From NCBI RefSeq assembly GCF_014205155.1, contig NZ_JACHMX010000001.1, forward strand, positions 744,001-808,000: a DNA stretch of 64,000 bases, given 5' to 3'. Position numbers and translations under genes: made by a program. Positions 7,044 through 15,172 of the stretch are shown piece by piece (within the stretch, counting starts at the first letter, position 1; the number at the start of each line of letters is the position of its first letter). Origin of the DNA: Amycolatopsis umgeniensis (GTDB lineage: Bacteria > Actinomycetota > Actinomycetes > Mycobacteriales > Pseudonocardiaceae). The notes under the pieces are model-generated. The model searched no databases. It was not told where the DNA came from and was given only the letters and a program-made list of their open reading frames with translations.

Positions 7044-9329
7044 ATGTCGAAAGTACGAGCCGAACGCGGCCGCTGGATCACGGTGGAGGGAGCCCGGACG
7101 CACAACCTCCGCGACGTGTCGGTGCGAGTGCCGAAACACCGGCTGACGGTGTTCACCGGCGTCTCGGGGTCGGGAAAGTCTTCGCTGGCGTTCGACACGA
7201 TCGCGGCCGAAGCCGAACGGCTGGTCACCGGGACCTATCCCACCTTCGTCCGGAACCGCCTCCCCCAGCATCCGCCCGCCGACGTCGACCGGATCGACGG
7301 GCTGATCTTCACCACGATCGTGGATCAACGGCGGTTCACCGGGAACGCGCGGTCCACGGTCGGCACGGCGAGCGACATCGCCTCGCTGCTGCGCCTGCTG
7401 TTCTCCCGCGTCGGGGAACCGGGCGCCGGGTTCTCGCCCGCCTATTCGTTCAACGATCCCAGCGGGATGTGCCCGCGCTGCGAAGGGCTCGGCGTCGTCG
7501 ACGACATCGATCTCGACAGACTGCTCGACCGCTCGCGAAGTCTGCGTGACGGCGCCGTGCGGTTCCCGACGTTCGCCCCCGGGACCTACCGGTGGAAACG
7601 GCTCGTCCATTCCGGACTCGTCGACCCTGATGTCCCGTTGAGACGGTTACCGGCGGCGAGGGTCGAAACCCTGCTGCACGCCGAAGGGCTCCCCCTCGAC
7701 AACCCCGGCCCCGACTACCCCAAGCACGGCGTCTTCGACGGTATCGTCCCGCGGCTGCGGGATTCGTACCTGCGCAAGACCCCGTCGCGCCTCACCGCCG
7801 AGGAACAGGAAGGGCTCGCCGGAGTCGTCACTCGCGGCGTCTGCCCGGCCTGCGCGGGGACCCGGCTCTCCGAAGCGGCGCGCGACAGCCTGATCGACGG
7901 ACGGTCCATCGCGGACTGGTCGGCGATGCCGGTCGGCGACCTGCGCGACGTCGTCGCGGCCGTGCGCGCTCCGTCGGTGGCGCCGCTGCGGCAGGCGATC
8001 CGGGAACGCCTCGACGCGCTGGTTTCCGTCGGGCTCGGCTATCTCAGCCTGTCACGGGAATCGAGGACGCTGTCCGGTGGCGAAGCGCAACGCGTCAAGA
8101 TCGTCCGCCATCTCAGCAGCGCGCTCAGCGACGTCTGCTACGTGTTCGACGAGCCCAGCACCGGGCTTCATCCCCACGACGTGCATCGGCTCGTCGAACT
8201 GCTGGCCGAACTCCGCGACGCGCACAACACGATCCTCGTCGTCGAACACCATCCGGCGGTCATCTCGGCCGCCGACCACGTCATCGACCTCGGTCCCGCG
8301 GGCGGCGCCGACGGCGGTCGTGTCCAGTTCGAAGGCAGCCCTCGCGAACTCACCGCGACCGACACCGAAACCGGCCGGGTCCTCCGCGCCCCGCTCCGCT
8401 TGAAGAAGCGGACCCGCACGGCCCAGGGAACCGTGACGATCTCCGGTGCCCGCAGCCACAACCTGCGTGACATCACCGTCGACGTGCCGCTCGGCGTCCT
8501 GACGGTCGTCTCGGGGGTCGCCGGCTCCGGCAAGAGCACGCTGATCGCGGGCGAACTCCCCCGGCGGCATCCCGGTTTCGTGGTCGTCGACCAGGCCCCG
8601 TTGCACGGCGGCATCCGGTCCACCCCCGCCACGGTGCTCGGTGTCGCCGAACCGATCCGCGACGCTTTCGGCAAGGCCACCGGGAAGCATCCGTCGTGGT
8701 TCAGCGCCAACGGCCGTGGGGCCTGCCCCGTCTGCAAGGGGAAGGGCGTCATCATCACCGACCTGGCCTTCCTCGACGACGTCCAGACCGGCTGCGACGC
8801 GTGCGGCGGCACCCGGTTCAGCCAGGACGCGCTCGCCGCGCGCCTGGAAGACCGGACCATCGCCGACGTCCTGGCGATGAACCCCGCGGAGGCCGCCGCC
8901 CTGTTCGGCGAGCGGTCCCCCATCGCGCGACGGTTGCGCTGGCTGGACCGGGTCGGACTCGGCTACCTGACCATCGGACAGAGTCTCGACACCCTGTCCG
9001 GCGGCGAGCGGCAACGGCTCCTCCTCGCCCGCCACCTCGCCGACGCGGTTCCCGCGGACGACCTGCGCCTGATCCTCGACGAACCCACCGCCGGGTTGCA
9101 CGGCAGCGACGTCGACAGGTTGCTCACCCTGTGTGACGAGCTCGTCGATGACGGCGCGACACTGGTCCTGATCGAACACGACCAGCGGGTGATCGCGCAC
9201 GCCGACCACGTCATCGACATCGGGCCCGGCGCGGGTTCCGAGGGTGGGACGGTCGTGTTCGAGGGCACGCCGTCGGCCTTGGCCAAGGACGCCGCGTCGC
9301 TCACGGGCCGTTATCTGCGGAAACACTGA
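7044..9329 (+). CDS. UvrA-like ATP-binding cassette protein
   Basis: A 761-residue UvrA paralog, shorter than the roughly 950 residues of genuine UvrA. The first nucleotide-binding domain has GVSGSGKSS at residues 39-47 and LSGGEAQRVKI; the second has GVAGSGKST and LSGGERQRLLL. Zinc-binding cysteine pairs (MCPRCEGLG, ACPVCKGKG, CDACGGTRF) are retained, but the UvrB-binding insert is reduced. Paralogs of this kind are linked to protection against DNA-binding drugs in antibiotic producers, for example DrrC. The start ATG 7044 is the first codon of the conserved region. Control by the divergent WYL regulator through 7001-7025 is likely. Two hairpins follow the stop. Confidence 0.85.
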   Translation: MSKVRAERGRWITVEGARTHNLRDVSVRVPKHRLTVFTGVSGSGKSSLAFDTIAAEAERLVTGTYPTFVRNRLPQHPPADVDRIDGLIFTTIVDQRRFTGNARSTVGTASDIASLLRLLFSRVGEPGAGFSPAYSFNDPSGMCPRCEGLGVVDDIDLDRLLDRSRSLRDGAVRFPTFAPGTYRWKRLVHSGLVDPDVPLRRLPAARVETLLHAEGLPLDNPGPDYPKHGVFDGIVPRLRDSYLRKTPSRLTAEEQEGLAGVVTRGVCPACAGTRLSEAARDSLIDGRSIADWSAMPVGDLRDVVAAVRAPSVAPLRQAIRERLDALVSVGLGYLSLSRESRTLSGGEAQRVKIVRHLSSALSDVCYVFDEPSTGLHPHDVHRLVELLAELRDAHNTILVVEHHPAVISAADHVIDLGPAGGADGGRVQFEGSPRELTATDTETGRVLRAPLRLKKRTRTAQGTVTISGARSHNLRDITVDVPLGVLTVVSGVAGSGKSTLIAGELPRRHPGFVVVDQAPLHGGIRSTPATVLGVAEPIRDAFGKATGKHPSWFSANGRGACPVCKGKGVIITDLAFLDDVQTGCDACGGTRFSQDALAARLEDRTIADVLAMNPAEAAALFGERSPIARRLRWLDRVGLGYLTIGQSLDTLSGGERQRLLLARHLADAVPADDLRLILDEPTAGLHGSDVDRLLTLCDELVDDGATLVLIEHDQRVIAHADHVIDIGPGAGSEGGTVVFEGTPSALAKDAASLTGRYLRKH

Positions 9330-9333
9330 ACGC

Positions 9334-9361
9334 GTTCCCGGCGCCGGACGGCGCCGGGAAC
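9334..9361 (+). terminator. Hairpin after the UvrA-like gene
   Basis: Perfect 12-bp stem GTTCCCGGCGCC / GGCGCCGGGAAC with a 4-nt loop, starting 4 bases after the stop codon. There is no U tract, as is usual for actinomycete terminators. A second hairpin follows directly. Confidence 0.65.
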
Positions 9362-9370
9362 ACCCACCCG

Positions 9371-9389
9371 CCCGGGAACAGTTCCCGGG
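9371..9389. terminator. Second hairpin, between convergent genes
   Basis: Perfect 9-bp palindrome CCCGGGAAC-A-GTTCCCGGG. It stands between the UvrA-like gene and the convergent lipoprotein gene, so it could end transcription from either side. Confidence 0.5.
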
Positions 9390-9464
9390 CAGAGCGAGAT
9401 GATTCCCGATCAGGCTTTGTCCGACACGCCGGTACCGAACAGTTCTTCGCCCGATTCCAGTGAT

Positions 9465-10022
9465 TCAGCCGACTAGTTCACACGCCTTGTTCGCCTTCAT
9501 GGCCTGGTCGAGCCCGGGCACCTTGTCGGACTCGACGGCGGGCACGTGCGAGACCAGGTCGATCCCGGTCACGTCGAGCGCTGCTTTGGCATAGCCGGCG
9601 CCGCCTTTCGGCAGCAGGGCGAGGTACTCGGTCACCTGCCCGCGCAACTTCCGGTAGAAGGCCAGCTCCCCGGAAGCGAGCGCGTCGGCCTCCTTCGCGA
9701 TCTGCGGAAGTTTCCCGAGTCCGCCGATCGCCGCGGCCAGCGCGGTGTCCAGCTTCTTCAGCGAGGCCTCCGCCTTGGGCACGTCGGCGTCGGTCTTGAT
9801 GTCGTAGCCCTTGGCCAGGCCGTAGACGATCAAGCGCATGTCCTTGACCGCGCCGCAGTACCCTCCTGTCCAGGAGACCAAAGCCGGAGCCGGGCCGGTC
9901 GGGGTCGGTGCCGGCGGTGGTGCCGGGGCGGGTGCGGGCGAGGACGGCCCACAGCCCGCGAGCAGGCAGCACGCGGTGAGGGCCACGGTCACTCGCAAGC
10001 GCGTTGCCGGGTGGCTCGTCAT
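9465..10022 (-). CDS. Small lipoprotein of unknown function
   Basis: A 185-residue protein with a type II signal peptide: positively charged start, hydrophobic run VTVALTACCLLAGC with lipobox LLAGC, then a Pro/Ala-rich linker (about residues 28-48). The mature part is largely helical with two cysteines (GGYCGAV near residue 56 and KACELVG at the end) that could form a disulfide. It resembles other small actinomycete lipoproteins with a helical bundle, including the one at 50354-50935, but no named domain is recognised. It would be anchored to the outer face of the membrane. Confidence 0.75.
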   Translation of the reverse strand: MTSHPATRLRVTVALTACCLLAGCGPSSPAPAPAPPPAPTPTGPAPALVSWTGGYCGAVKDMRLIVYGLAKGYDIKTDADVPKAEASLKKLDTALAAAIGGLGKLPQIAKEADALASGELAFYRKLRGQVTEYLALLPKGGAGYAKAALDVTGIDLVSHVPAVESDKVPGLDQAMKANKACELVG

Positions 10023-10073
10023 CCGGCAGAGGGTAAAGCCGCCCGACGGGACCGGTCCCGACGAAAGGACGAG

Positions 10074-10724
10074 ATGAGCCAGTCACTGCCTCAGCGGATG
10101 TACCTGCTCGGCTACGACAGCGAAAAGAGCAGGCTCGACCCCGCCAGCGTCCTGGTCCGGGGCACGCTCCTGCGCGCGGCCGCGGTGGCCGAGCTGATCA
10201 TCGACGGCCTCCTCACCGACCGGGACGGCAAGGCCGAGCGCACCGCCGCGGCCGAGCTCACCTCGCGAGACCCGTTCCTCGCGGGGGTGTTGGAGGACGC
10301 TCCCCGCGAGAAGCCGCGCCGCTGGTTCACCGTCGTCGACCGCGAGTGGCACAAGGCGGAGGACACCGTCCGCGACCAGCTCGCCGCCTCCGGCGTGATC
10401 TTCGTCGAGAAGCGCCGGGCGATGGGCATCTTCACGGTTCGCGACATCACCTTGTTGGATCAGCAGCGGACGCGAGAACTTCGCGAACGGGTCCGGAACG
10501 TGGTGCTGAGCGGCCAGGACCCCGCCACCGTCGCGATCGAAGACGCTGTCCTGGCCATGCTGTCCGCCGAGGGCGACGTCTACACGGTCTTCGCCCCCAA
10601 GGAGAAACGCGCGCACAAGAGCGCGGTCAAGGCGCTCGCCGCGCACGTCGACACCGTCCTCCCCGAGCTGAGGAAGGCCGCGCAATACTCGATCGCGGCA
10701 CGCCGGGCGGCCGTCAACGGCTAG
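10074..10724 (+). CDS. GPP34/GOLPH3 family protein
   Basis: A 216-residue protein of the GOLPH3/VPS74 (GPP34) family, which in eukaryotes binds phosphatidylinositol-4-phosphate on Golgi membranes and in actinomycetes is a common cytoplasmic protein of unknown role. Recognisable family features are the opening LPQRMYLLGYD, the helix LLRAAAVAELIIDGLL and the C-terminal helices AVKALAAHVDTVLPELRKA. ATG 10074 follows GAAAGGACGAG. The gene lies 51 bp from the divergent lipoprotein start and its last 11 bases overlap the convergent YidC paralog. Confidence 0.8.
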   Translation: MSQSLPQRMYLLGYDSEKSRLDPASVLVRGTLLRAAAVAELIIDGLLTDRDGKAERTAAAELTSRDPFLAGVLEDAPREKPRRWFTVVDREWHKAEDTVRDQLAASGVIFVEKRRAMGIFTVRDITLLDQQRTRELRERVRNVVLSGQDPATVAIEDAVLAMLSAEGDVYTVFAPKEKRAHKSAVKALAAHVDTVLPELRKAAQYSIAARRAAVNG

Positions 10725-11496
10725 CCTCTTCCCTGTCGACGACCTTGGTGAGGAAATGCTGCTGCCCCAGCGTCCACACGTTGGTGGCCAGGAAGTACAG
10801 CAGGACACCGATCGGCACCGGGAAGAACGAACCCGAGACCAGCATTCCGAGCGGGGCCAGGTACATCATCAGCTTGACGATCCCCCCGGCCTCCGGGGCC
10901 GCCGCGGTCTGCCGGGCGAGACCCGAGCGCATCGAGAAGAACGTGGCCAGGCTCGCGATCAGCATCAAAGGCACGCCGACCGCGATCATGTGGACGTGGT
11001 CCGTGCCGAACGCGGCCAGCTCCGCCGCCGGTTGCGAAAGCCAGTTGCCGAGCTTCGCGCCGAACAGATCGGCGTTCAAAAAGGACTCGACCCCGGCGCG
11101 ATCGAAGACGTGGTTCGACTGGGCGCCCGGGGTGAAATCGCGCAGTACCCAGTAGAGCGACAGGAACACCGGCAGCTGGATCAGCGCCGGGAGGCAGCCT
11201 CCCAGCGGGCTTGATCCGTTGTCGGCGTGCAGTTTTTGGATCTCCTGCGCCATCCGCCGGCGATCCTTGCCGTATTTCTCCTTGATCTCCCGCATCCGCG
11301 GGGCGAGTGCCTGCGTGCGGCGGCCCGCGCGCAGCGCGCCGAGAGCGGGTTTGACCAGCAGCAGGCGCAGGGTGAAAACGAGGAACGCGATGGCCAGCAC
11401 CCAGGCCACCCCCGAGTCGGGACTCGAAACGGCGCCGAAAACCTTGTGCCAGAACCAGAGAATGGCGGAAACGGGGTACAGGAAGACATCGAACAT
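10714..11496 (-). CDS. yidC: YidC/Oxa1 family membrane insertase (paralog)
   Basis: A 260-residue polytopic membrane protein that would insert proteins into the cytoplasmic membrane. It starts with a membrane segment (LYPVSAILWFWHKVFG), and the conserved core includes the cytoplasmic coiled hairpin REIKEKYGKDRRRMAQEIQK and the segment PLGGCLPALIQLPVFLSLYWVLRDF typical of the family. It is shorter than housekeeping YidC and is not next to rpmH-rnpA, so it is probably a second copy. The gene follows the DUF6412-like membrane protein by 69 bp in the same direction, and the two probably form an operon. Confidence 0.88.
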   Translation of the reverse strand: MFDVFLYPVSAILWFWHKVFGAVSSPDSGVAWVLAIAFLVFTLRLLLVKPALGALRAGRRTQALAPRMREIKEKYGKDRRRMAQEIQKLHADNGSSPLGGCLPALIQLPVFLSLYWVLRDFTPGAQSNHVFDRAGVESFLNADLFGAKLGNWLSQPAAELAAFGTDHVHMIAVGVPLMLIASLATFFSMRSGLARQTAAAPEAGGIVKLMMYLAPLGMLVSGSFFPVPIGVLLYFLATNVWTLGQQHFLTKVVDREEASR

Positions 11497-11565
11497 GACC
11501 AGGTCACTCCGTCGGTTGAAGGTGAAGGGGCAGGAGTGACTGCCTCACCTTCGAACGAGGAGAAG

Positions 11566-11922
11566 TCAGGCAGCCACGATGCCCGGTGACGGAGCTCGTG
11601 GCCGGACGCGGCCGCGCGCGTCGGGATCGCGCAGGCTCAAGAACAGCTGCGCGCGTTCGCGCAGGCTGATGGCACGCACCCGCATCGCGGCGACCGACGG
11701 TTCCAAGCGGAAATGCGCGGCGAGCGCGAGCAGGATGACGGCGAGGGACGCGCTCAGGGCGGCGGCGAGCCCGAGCGGATTGGCGACAGCCACCGACGCC
11801 GTCAGCGCGGTGGCCAGGCTCAGCGGGTTGACCCCGCCGACGACCGGGAGCACGACGAACAACTCCGGGAGGAACAGCGCAAGCATCAGCTTGAGCCGCA
11901 CGCCGAAGTAGGTTCGCTCCAC
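11566..11922 (-). CDS. DUF6412-type small membrane protein
   Basis: A 118-residue protein with two hydrophobic segments (about residues 13-33 and 36-70, LAAALSASLAVILLALAA) followed by a cytoplasmic tail RERAQLFLSLRDPDARGRVRPRAP. The tail motif R-D-P-D-A-x-G-R-x-R-P-R-A-P is what I associate with the DUF6412 family, whose genes commonly sit beside a YidC paralog, as here. Start GTG 11922 is the most plausible (GTAAGG 8-10 nt upstream, weak); ATG at codon 13 is possible. Function unknown; a role together with the adjacent insertase is an inference from position. It is divergent from the ABC-F gene at 11986 with 63 bp between them. Confidence 0.7.
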   Translation of the reverse strand: MERTYFGVRLKLMLALFLPELFVVLPVVGGVNPLSLATALTASVAVANPLGLAAALSASLAVILLALAAHFRLEPSVAAMRVRAISLRERAQLFLSLRDPDARGRVRPRAPSPGIVAA

Positions 11923-11985
11923 GTCACCGACCTTACCGGAGATATTGCGTTGCGTGATCACCTCCACCGAAGGCAGTCTGTCGCC

Positions 11986-13605
11986 ATGGGGCATGTGGAA
12001 GTCGCGCACGTCGAGTACTACCTGCCCGACGGACGGATGTTGCTCGGCGACGTCTCGTTCCGGGTCGGTGAGGGCAGCGTCTGCGCGCTCGTCGGCGCCA
12101 ACGGGGCGGGCAAGACGACCTTGCTGAGGCTGATCTCGGGCGAACTCGAACCCGACGGCGGCTCGGTGACCATCAGCGGCGGTCTCGGGGTGATGCCCCA
12201 GTTCGTCGGGTCGGTGCGCGACGAACGGACCGTGCGGGACCTGCTCGTCTCGGTGTCGCCGGACGCGATCCGCGACGCCGCCCGCGCCGTCGACGAGGCC
12301 GAACTCGCGCTGATGGAACGCGACGACGAAGCGGCCCAGATGGCCTACGCCCAGGCACTCGGCGACTGGGGCGACGCTCGCGGCTACGAAGCCGAAGTCA
12401 TGTGGGACAAGTGCACGACCGCCGCGCTCAACCTGCCGTACGAAAAGGCGCGCTGGCGCGAGGTGCGCACCCTGTCCGGCGGCGAGCAGAAGCGGCTGGT
12501 CCTGGAGGCGCTGCTGCTCGGCGGTTCCGGCGTCCTCCTGCTCGACGAGCCGGACAACTACCTCGACGTCCCCGGCAAACAGTGGCTCGAGCAGCGGCTG
12601 CACGAGACCCAGAAGACCGTGCTGTTCGTTTCGCACGACCGGGAACTGCTGGCACGGGCGGCGAAGAAGATCATCAGTGTCGAGCCGGGGCCGGCGGGCA
12701 GCGACGTCTGGGTGCACGGCGGTGGCTTCGACACGTACCACCAGGCACGCACAGAGCGGTTCGAACGCTTCGAGGAACTCCGCCGTCGTTGGGACGAAAA
12801 GCACGCCCAGCTCAAGAAACTCGTCACCGACATGCGTCAGTACGCCGCGCGCAGCGACGAGATGGCCTCGCGGTATCACGCCGCCCAGACGCGGCTGCGC
12901 AAATTCGAGGAAGCGGGTGCGCCCGCCGCTCCCCCGCGCGAGCAGAAGATCACCATGCGCCTGCGCGGCGGCCGGACCGGCGTCCGCGCCGTCACCTGCG
13001 AAGCACTCGAACTCCGCGGCCTGATGAAACCCTTCGACCTGGAGATCTTCTACGGCGAACGGGTCGCCGTGCTGGGCTCGAACGGCTCCGGCAAGTCGCA
13101 CTTCCTGCGTCTGCTGGCAGGCGAGGACGTCTCGCACGACGGGCTGTGGAAGCTCGGCGCCCGTGTGGTCCCCGGCCACTTCGCGCAGACGCACGCCCAT
13201 CCCGAACTGCTCGGGCAGACGCTCGTGGACATCCTCTGGACCGGCCACGCGCGAAGCCGCGGGCCCGCGATGAACATCCTGCGCCGCTACGAACTCGACG
13301 GCCAGGGCGACCAGCGGTTCGAGAAGCTGTCCGGCGGCCAGCAGGCGCGGTTCCAGATCCTCCTGCTGGAGATCGGCGGCGCCACCATCCTGCTGCTGGA
13401 CGAACCGACCGACAACCTCGACCTCGCTTCGGCCGAAGCGCTGCAGCAGGCGCTCGAGGCGTACGAAGGCACCACGGTGGCGGTGACGCACGACCGGTGG
13501 TTCGCGCACTCCTTCGACCGGTACCTCGTGTTCGGAACCGACGGGCAGGTGCGGGAAACCGCGGAGCCGGTCTGGGACGAGCGGCCGGTGCAACGGGCAC
13601 GGTGA
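11986..13605 (+). CDS. ABC-F family ATPase
   Basis: A 539-residue soluble protein with two ATP-binding cassettes and no membrane domain. The first cassette has GANGAGKTT, LSGGEQKR and LLLDEPDNYLDV; the second has GSNGSGKSH, LSGGQQAR and LLLDEPTDNLDL. The interdomain linker (around HAQLKKLVTDMRQYAAR) is charged and helical. ABC-F proteins bind the ribosomal E site and modulate translation. The LSGGQ signatures and linker look like a general translation factor of the family more than the drug-resistance branch seen at 16002-17603, but this is not certain. ATG 11986 is preceded by GAAGG about 11 nt away. The second P-loop ends K-S-H where S-T is usual. Confidence 0.85.
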   Translation: MGHVEVAHVEYYLPDGRMLLGDVSFRVGEGSVCALVGANGAGKTTLLRLISGELEPDGGSVTISGGLGVMPQFVGSVRDERTVRDLLVSVSPDAIRDAARAVDEAELALMERDDEAAQMAYAQALGDWGDARGYEAEVMWDKCTTAALNLPYEKARWREVRTLSGGEQKRLVLEALLLGGSGVLLLDEPDNYLDVPGKQWLEQRLHETQKTVLFVSHDRELLARAAKKIISVEPGPAGSDVWVHGGGFDTYHQARTERFERFEELRRRWDEKHAQLKKLVTDMRQYAARSDEMASRYHAAQTRLRKFEEAGAPAAPPREQKITMRLRGGRTGVRAVTCEALELRGLMKPFDLEIFYGERVAVLGSNGSGKSHFLRLLAGEDVSHDGLWKLGARVVPGHFAQTHAHPELLGQTLVDILWTGHARSRGPAMNILRRYELDGQGDQRFEKLSGGQQARFQILLLEIGGATILLLDEPTDNLDLASAEALQQALEAYEGTTVAVTHDRWFAHSFDRYLVFGTDGQVRETAEPVWDERPVQRAR

Positions 13606-13668
13606 CCGCTGGGTCAAGCGGGTCGCGAGTGGCTCTTCGGGTGAGAACCAACCCCTACGGTCTGGCGG

Positions 13669-13763
13669 TTTCGCGTGACTGGACGGACGACTCGCGATGA
13701 GACCTGTCCAGTCACGCGAGTCGTCCGTCTGATCACACGTGCCGTCCACCCAGTCACGCGAAA
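13669..13763. repeat. 21-nt-period CACGCGA element with nested inverted repeats
   Basis: Outer arms TTTCGCGTGACTGG (13669-13682) and CCAGTCACGCGAAA (13750-13763) enclose perfect 15-bp inner arms GACGGACGACTCGCG (13682-13696) and its complement (13715-13729). TCACGCGA-like cores at 13712, 13733 and 13754 are spaced exactly 21 bases. A 20-base part is almost identical to 40604-40625. Confidence 0.8.
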
Positions 13764-13812
13764 TGCCATAGGAACCTACTGGCATTCTGGCTACGACCAC
13801 ATCCCAGGCCCG

Positions 13813-13867
13813 GTCCGTGAAGGCCTCCTTGCCTACGCTCAAGGTAGTGAAGGAGGCCTTCACGGAC
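13813..13867. repeat. GTGAAGG-type long palindrome, copy 2
   Basis: Imperfect inverted repeat with arms GTCCGTGAAGGCCTCCTT and AAGGAGGCCTTCACGGAC around about 19 bases. Same family as 5689-5735, 27791-27837 and 40713-40770. Confidence 0.8.
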
Positions 13868-14045
13868 TTCCGGATCGCCACGCTCGCCTCAACAGCCCCA
13901 CGCCCCGCTCAGGATTCCCCCTGCCGGGTAAGGAAAGGCGACACGCCGACCGGCGGCGCTCCCAGTACGGCGGCGGTGTGTTTCAATGCCGCCGCACCGC
14001 GTGCCGACGCCCGAGTGCCCGCATCGTCAGAAGGCTGGAGAACTC

Positions 14046-15059
14046 GTGAGGGCCGCCGCAATTCCCTTCGCCATCGCGGCCCTGTGCTGCGCGGCGTTCC
14101 TGGTGAGTTTCCTTCGCGACCGGCGCCGGCTACGGAACGGCTTCTATCTCTTCTTCGCGCTCCTGTTCCTCGGCATCACCCTCATCGCGCTCCTCGCCTC
14201 GGTGTCGCCCGAAGCGGCGGGCTTCGTCGCGGTCAGCGTGATCCTGCTGATCATCCCGACCGTCCTCGCGCTGACGGTCTTCCTGATCTGCAACGGGATC
14301 ACCATGCTCCGCCGCGAGGGGCGCAGGCTGGCCAACGTGCTGTCCCTGCTGACGGGGCTCGGCATCTGCGCGCTGATCGTGTTCAACGCGACGGTCACGC
14401 AACTGGCCTGGGAACCTCTCGACATCCTCCGCGGCAGCCTCAACGGAATCCTCGTCTACGTCTCGTTCCTCTTCGTCTGCTTCCTCCTGTACTCGATCGT
14501 CTACGGCCGCATCCGCACCGAGAAAGGCGTGGACTTCGTCGTGGTGCTCGGGTCGGGACTGCTGGACGGCCACCGGGTGCCGCCGCTGCTGGGCAGCCGT
14601 CTGAAGAGGGCCAAACGCGTCGTGGACGCGGAGGCTCGCCGCGGGCGGGAGCCGATGGTGGTCACCTCGGGCGGGCAGGGGGCCGACGAGGACCTGCCGG
14701 AGTCCCACGCCATGGCCGAGTACCTGGTCGAGGCCGGGCTGCCGAGGGAGCGGATCCTCACCGAGGACCAGTCTCGGACGACGTTCGAGAATCTCACCTT
14801 CAGCGCCGAAATCATGAGGGAGCGGAAGCCGGACTACCGGTGCACGGTGGTCACGAACAACTTCCACGTGCTCCGCGCCGCCCTCATCACGCGCCGCGCC
14901 AAGGTGAACGGCCAGGTCATCGGGGCGCCGACGGCCTGGTACTTCTGGCCGAGCGCCACCCTCCGCGAATTCGTGGCCATTCTCGTGGACCACAAGATCA
15001 AGAACCTGATCATCTGCGGGCTCATCGTGCTTTCCCAGGTGTCCCGCGTCTTCTCCTGA
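14046..15059 (+). CDS. YdcF/SanA-like DUF218 membrane protein
   Basis: A 337-residue protein with four to five membrane segments in its first 165 residues (AIPFAIAALCCAAFLVSF; LFFALLFLGITLIALLA; VILLIIPTVLALTVFLIC; LLTGLGICALIVF; VYVSFLFVCFLLYSIVY) followed by the extracytoplasmic or cytoplasmic DUF218 domain: VDFVVVLGSGLLDG, VTSGGQGADEDLPES, ILTEDQSRTTFENL, VVTNNFHVLRA. DUF218 proteins such as SanA and YdcF have been connected with cell-envelope integrity and high-temperature vancomycin resistance, with unknown enzymology. GTG 14046 follows GCTGGAG by 6-7 nt. It stands alone between repeats and the methyltransferase gene. Confidence 0.85.
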   Translation: MRAAAIPFAIAALCCAAFLVSFLRDRRRLRNGFYLFFALLFLGITLIALLASVSPEAAGFVAVSVILLIIPTVLALTVFLICNGITMLRREGRRLANVLSLLTGLGICALIVFNATVTQLAWEPLDILRGSLNGILVYVSFLFVCFLLYSIVYGRIRTEKGVDFVVVLGSGLLDGHRVPPLLGSRLKRAKRVVDAEARRGREPMVVTSGGQGADEDLPESHAMAEYLVEAGLPRERILTEDQSRTTFENLTFSAEIMRERKPDYRCTVVTNNFHVLRAALITRRAKVNGQVIGAPTAWYFWPSATLREFVAILVDHKIKNLIICGLIVLSQVSRVFS

Positions 15060-15172
15060 GGCCGAAGAACTGACACCCCGGGACGAATTCGCGCCACCAC
15101 CACACAAACAGCCATGACAAATCCCGCATCCTCGTTTGACAACGCCGTTTTCGCCGGGCCATCGTCCTGCGC

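Larger units (their letters stand above)
13606..14045. other. Intergenic region rich in repeats
   Basis: This 440-base gap holds a nested inverted-repeat array with 21-nt periodicity (13669-13763) and a GTGAAGG-type palindrome (13813-13867), then about 180 bases before the DUF218 gene that presumably carry its promoter. No gene is credible; frames here are made by the repeats. Confidence 0.7.

Noticed and set aside
11923..11985. Leader-peptide attenuator in front of the first ABC-F gene
   Set aside because: The 63-bp gap is too short and holds no leader frame or hairpin pair like those at 17605-17712.
11566..13881. 771-codon leftward frame covering the ABC-F gene
   Set aside because: Only its last 118 codons (from GTG 11922) have protein-like character; the rest is the shadow of the ABC-F gene and of a palindrome.
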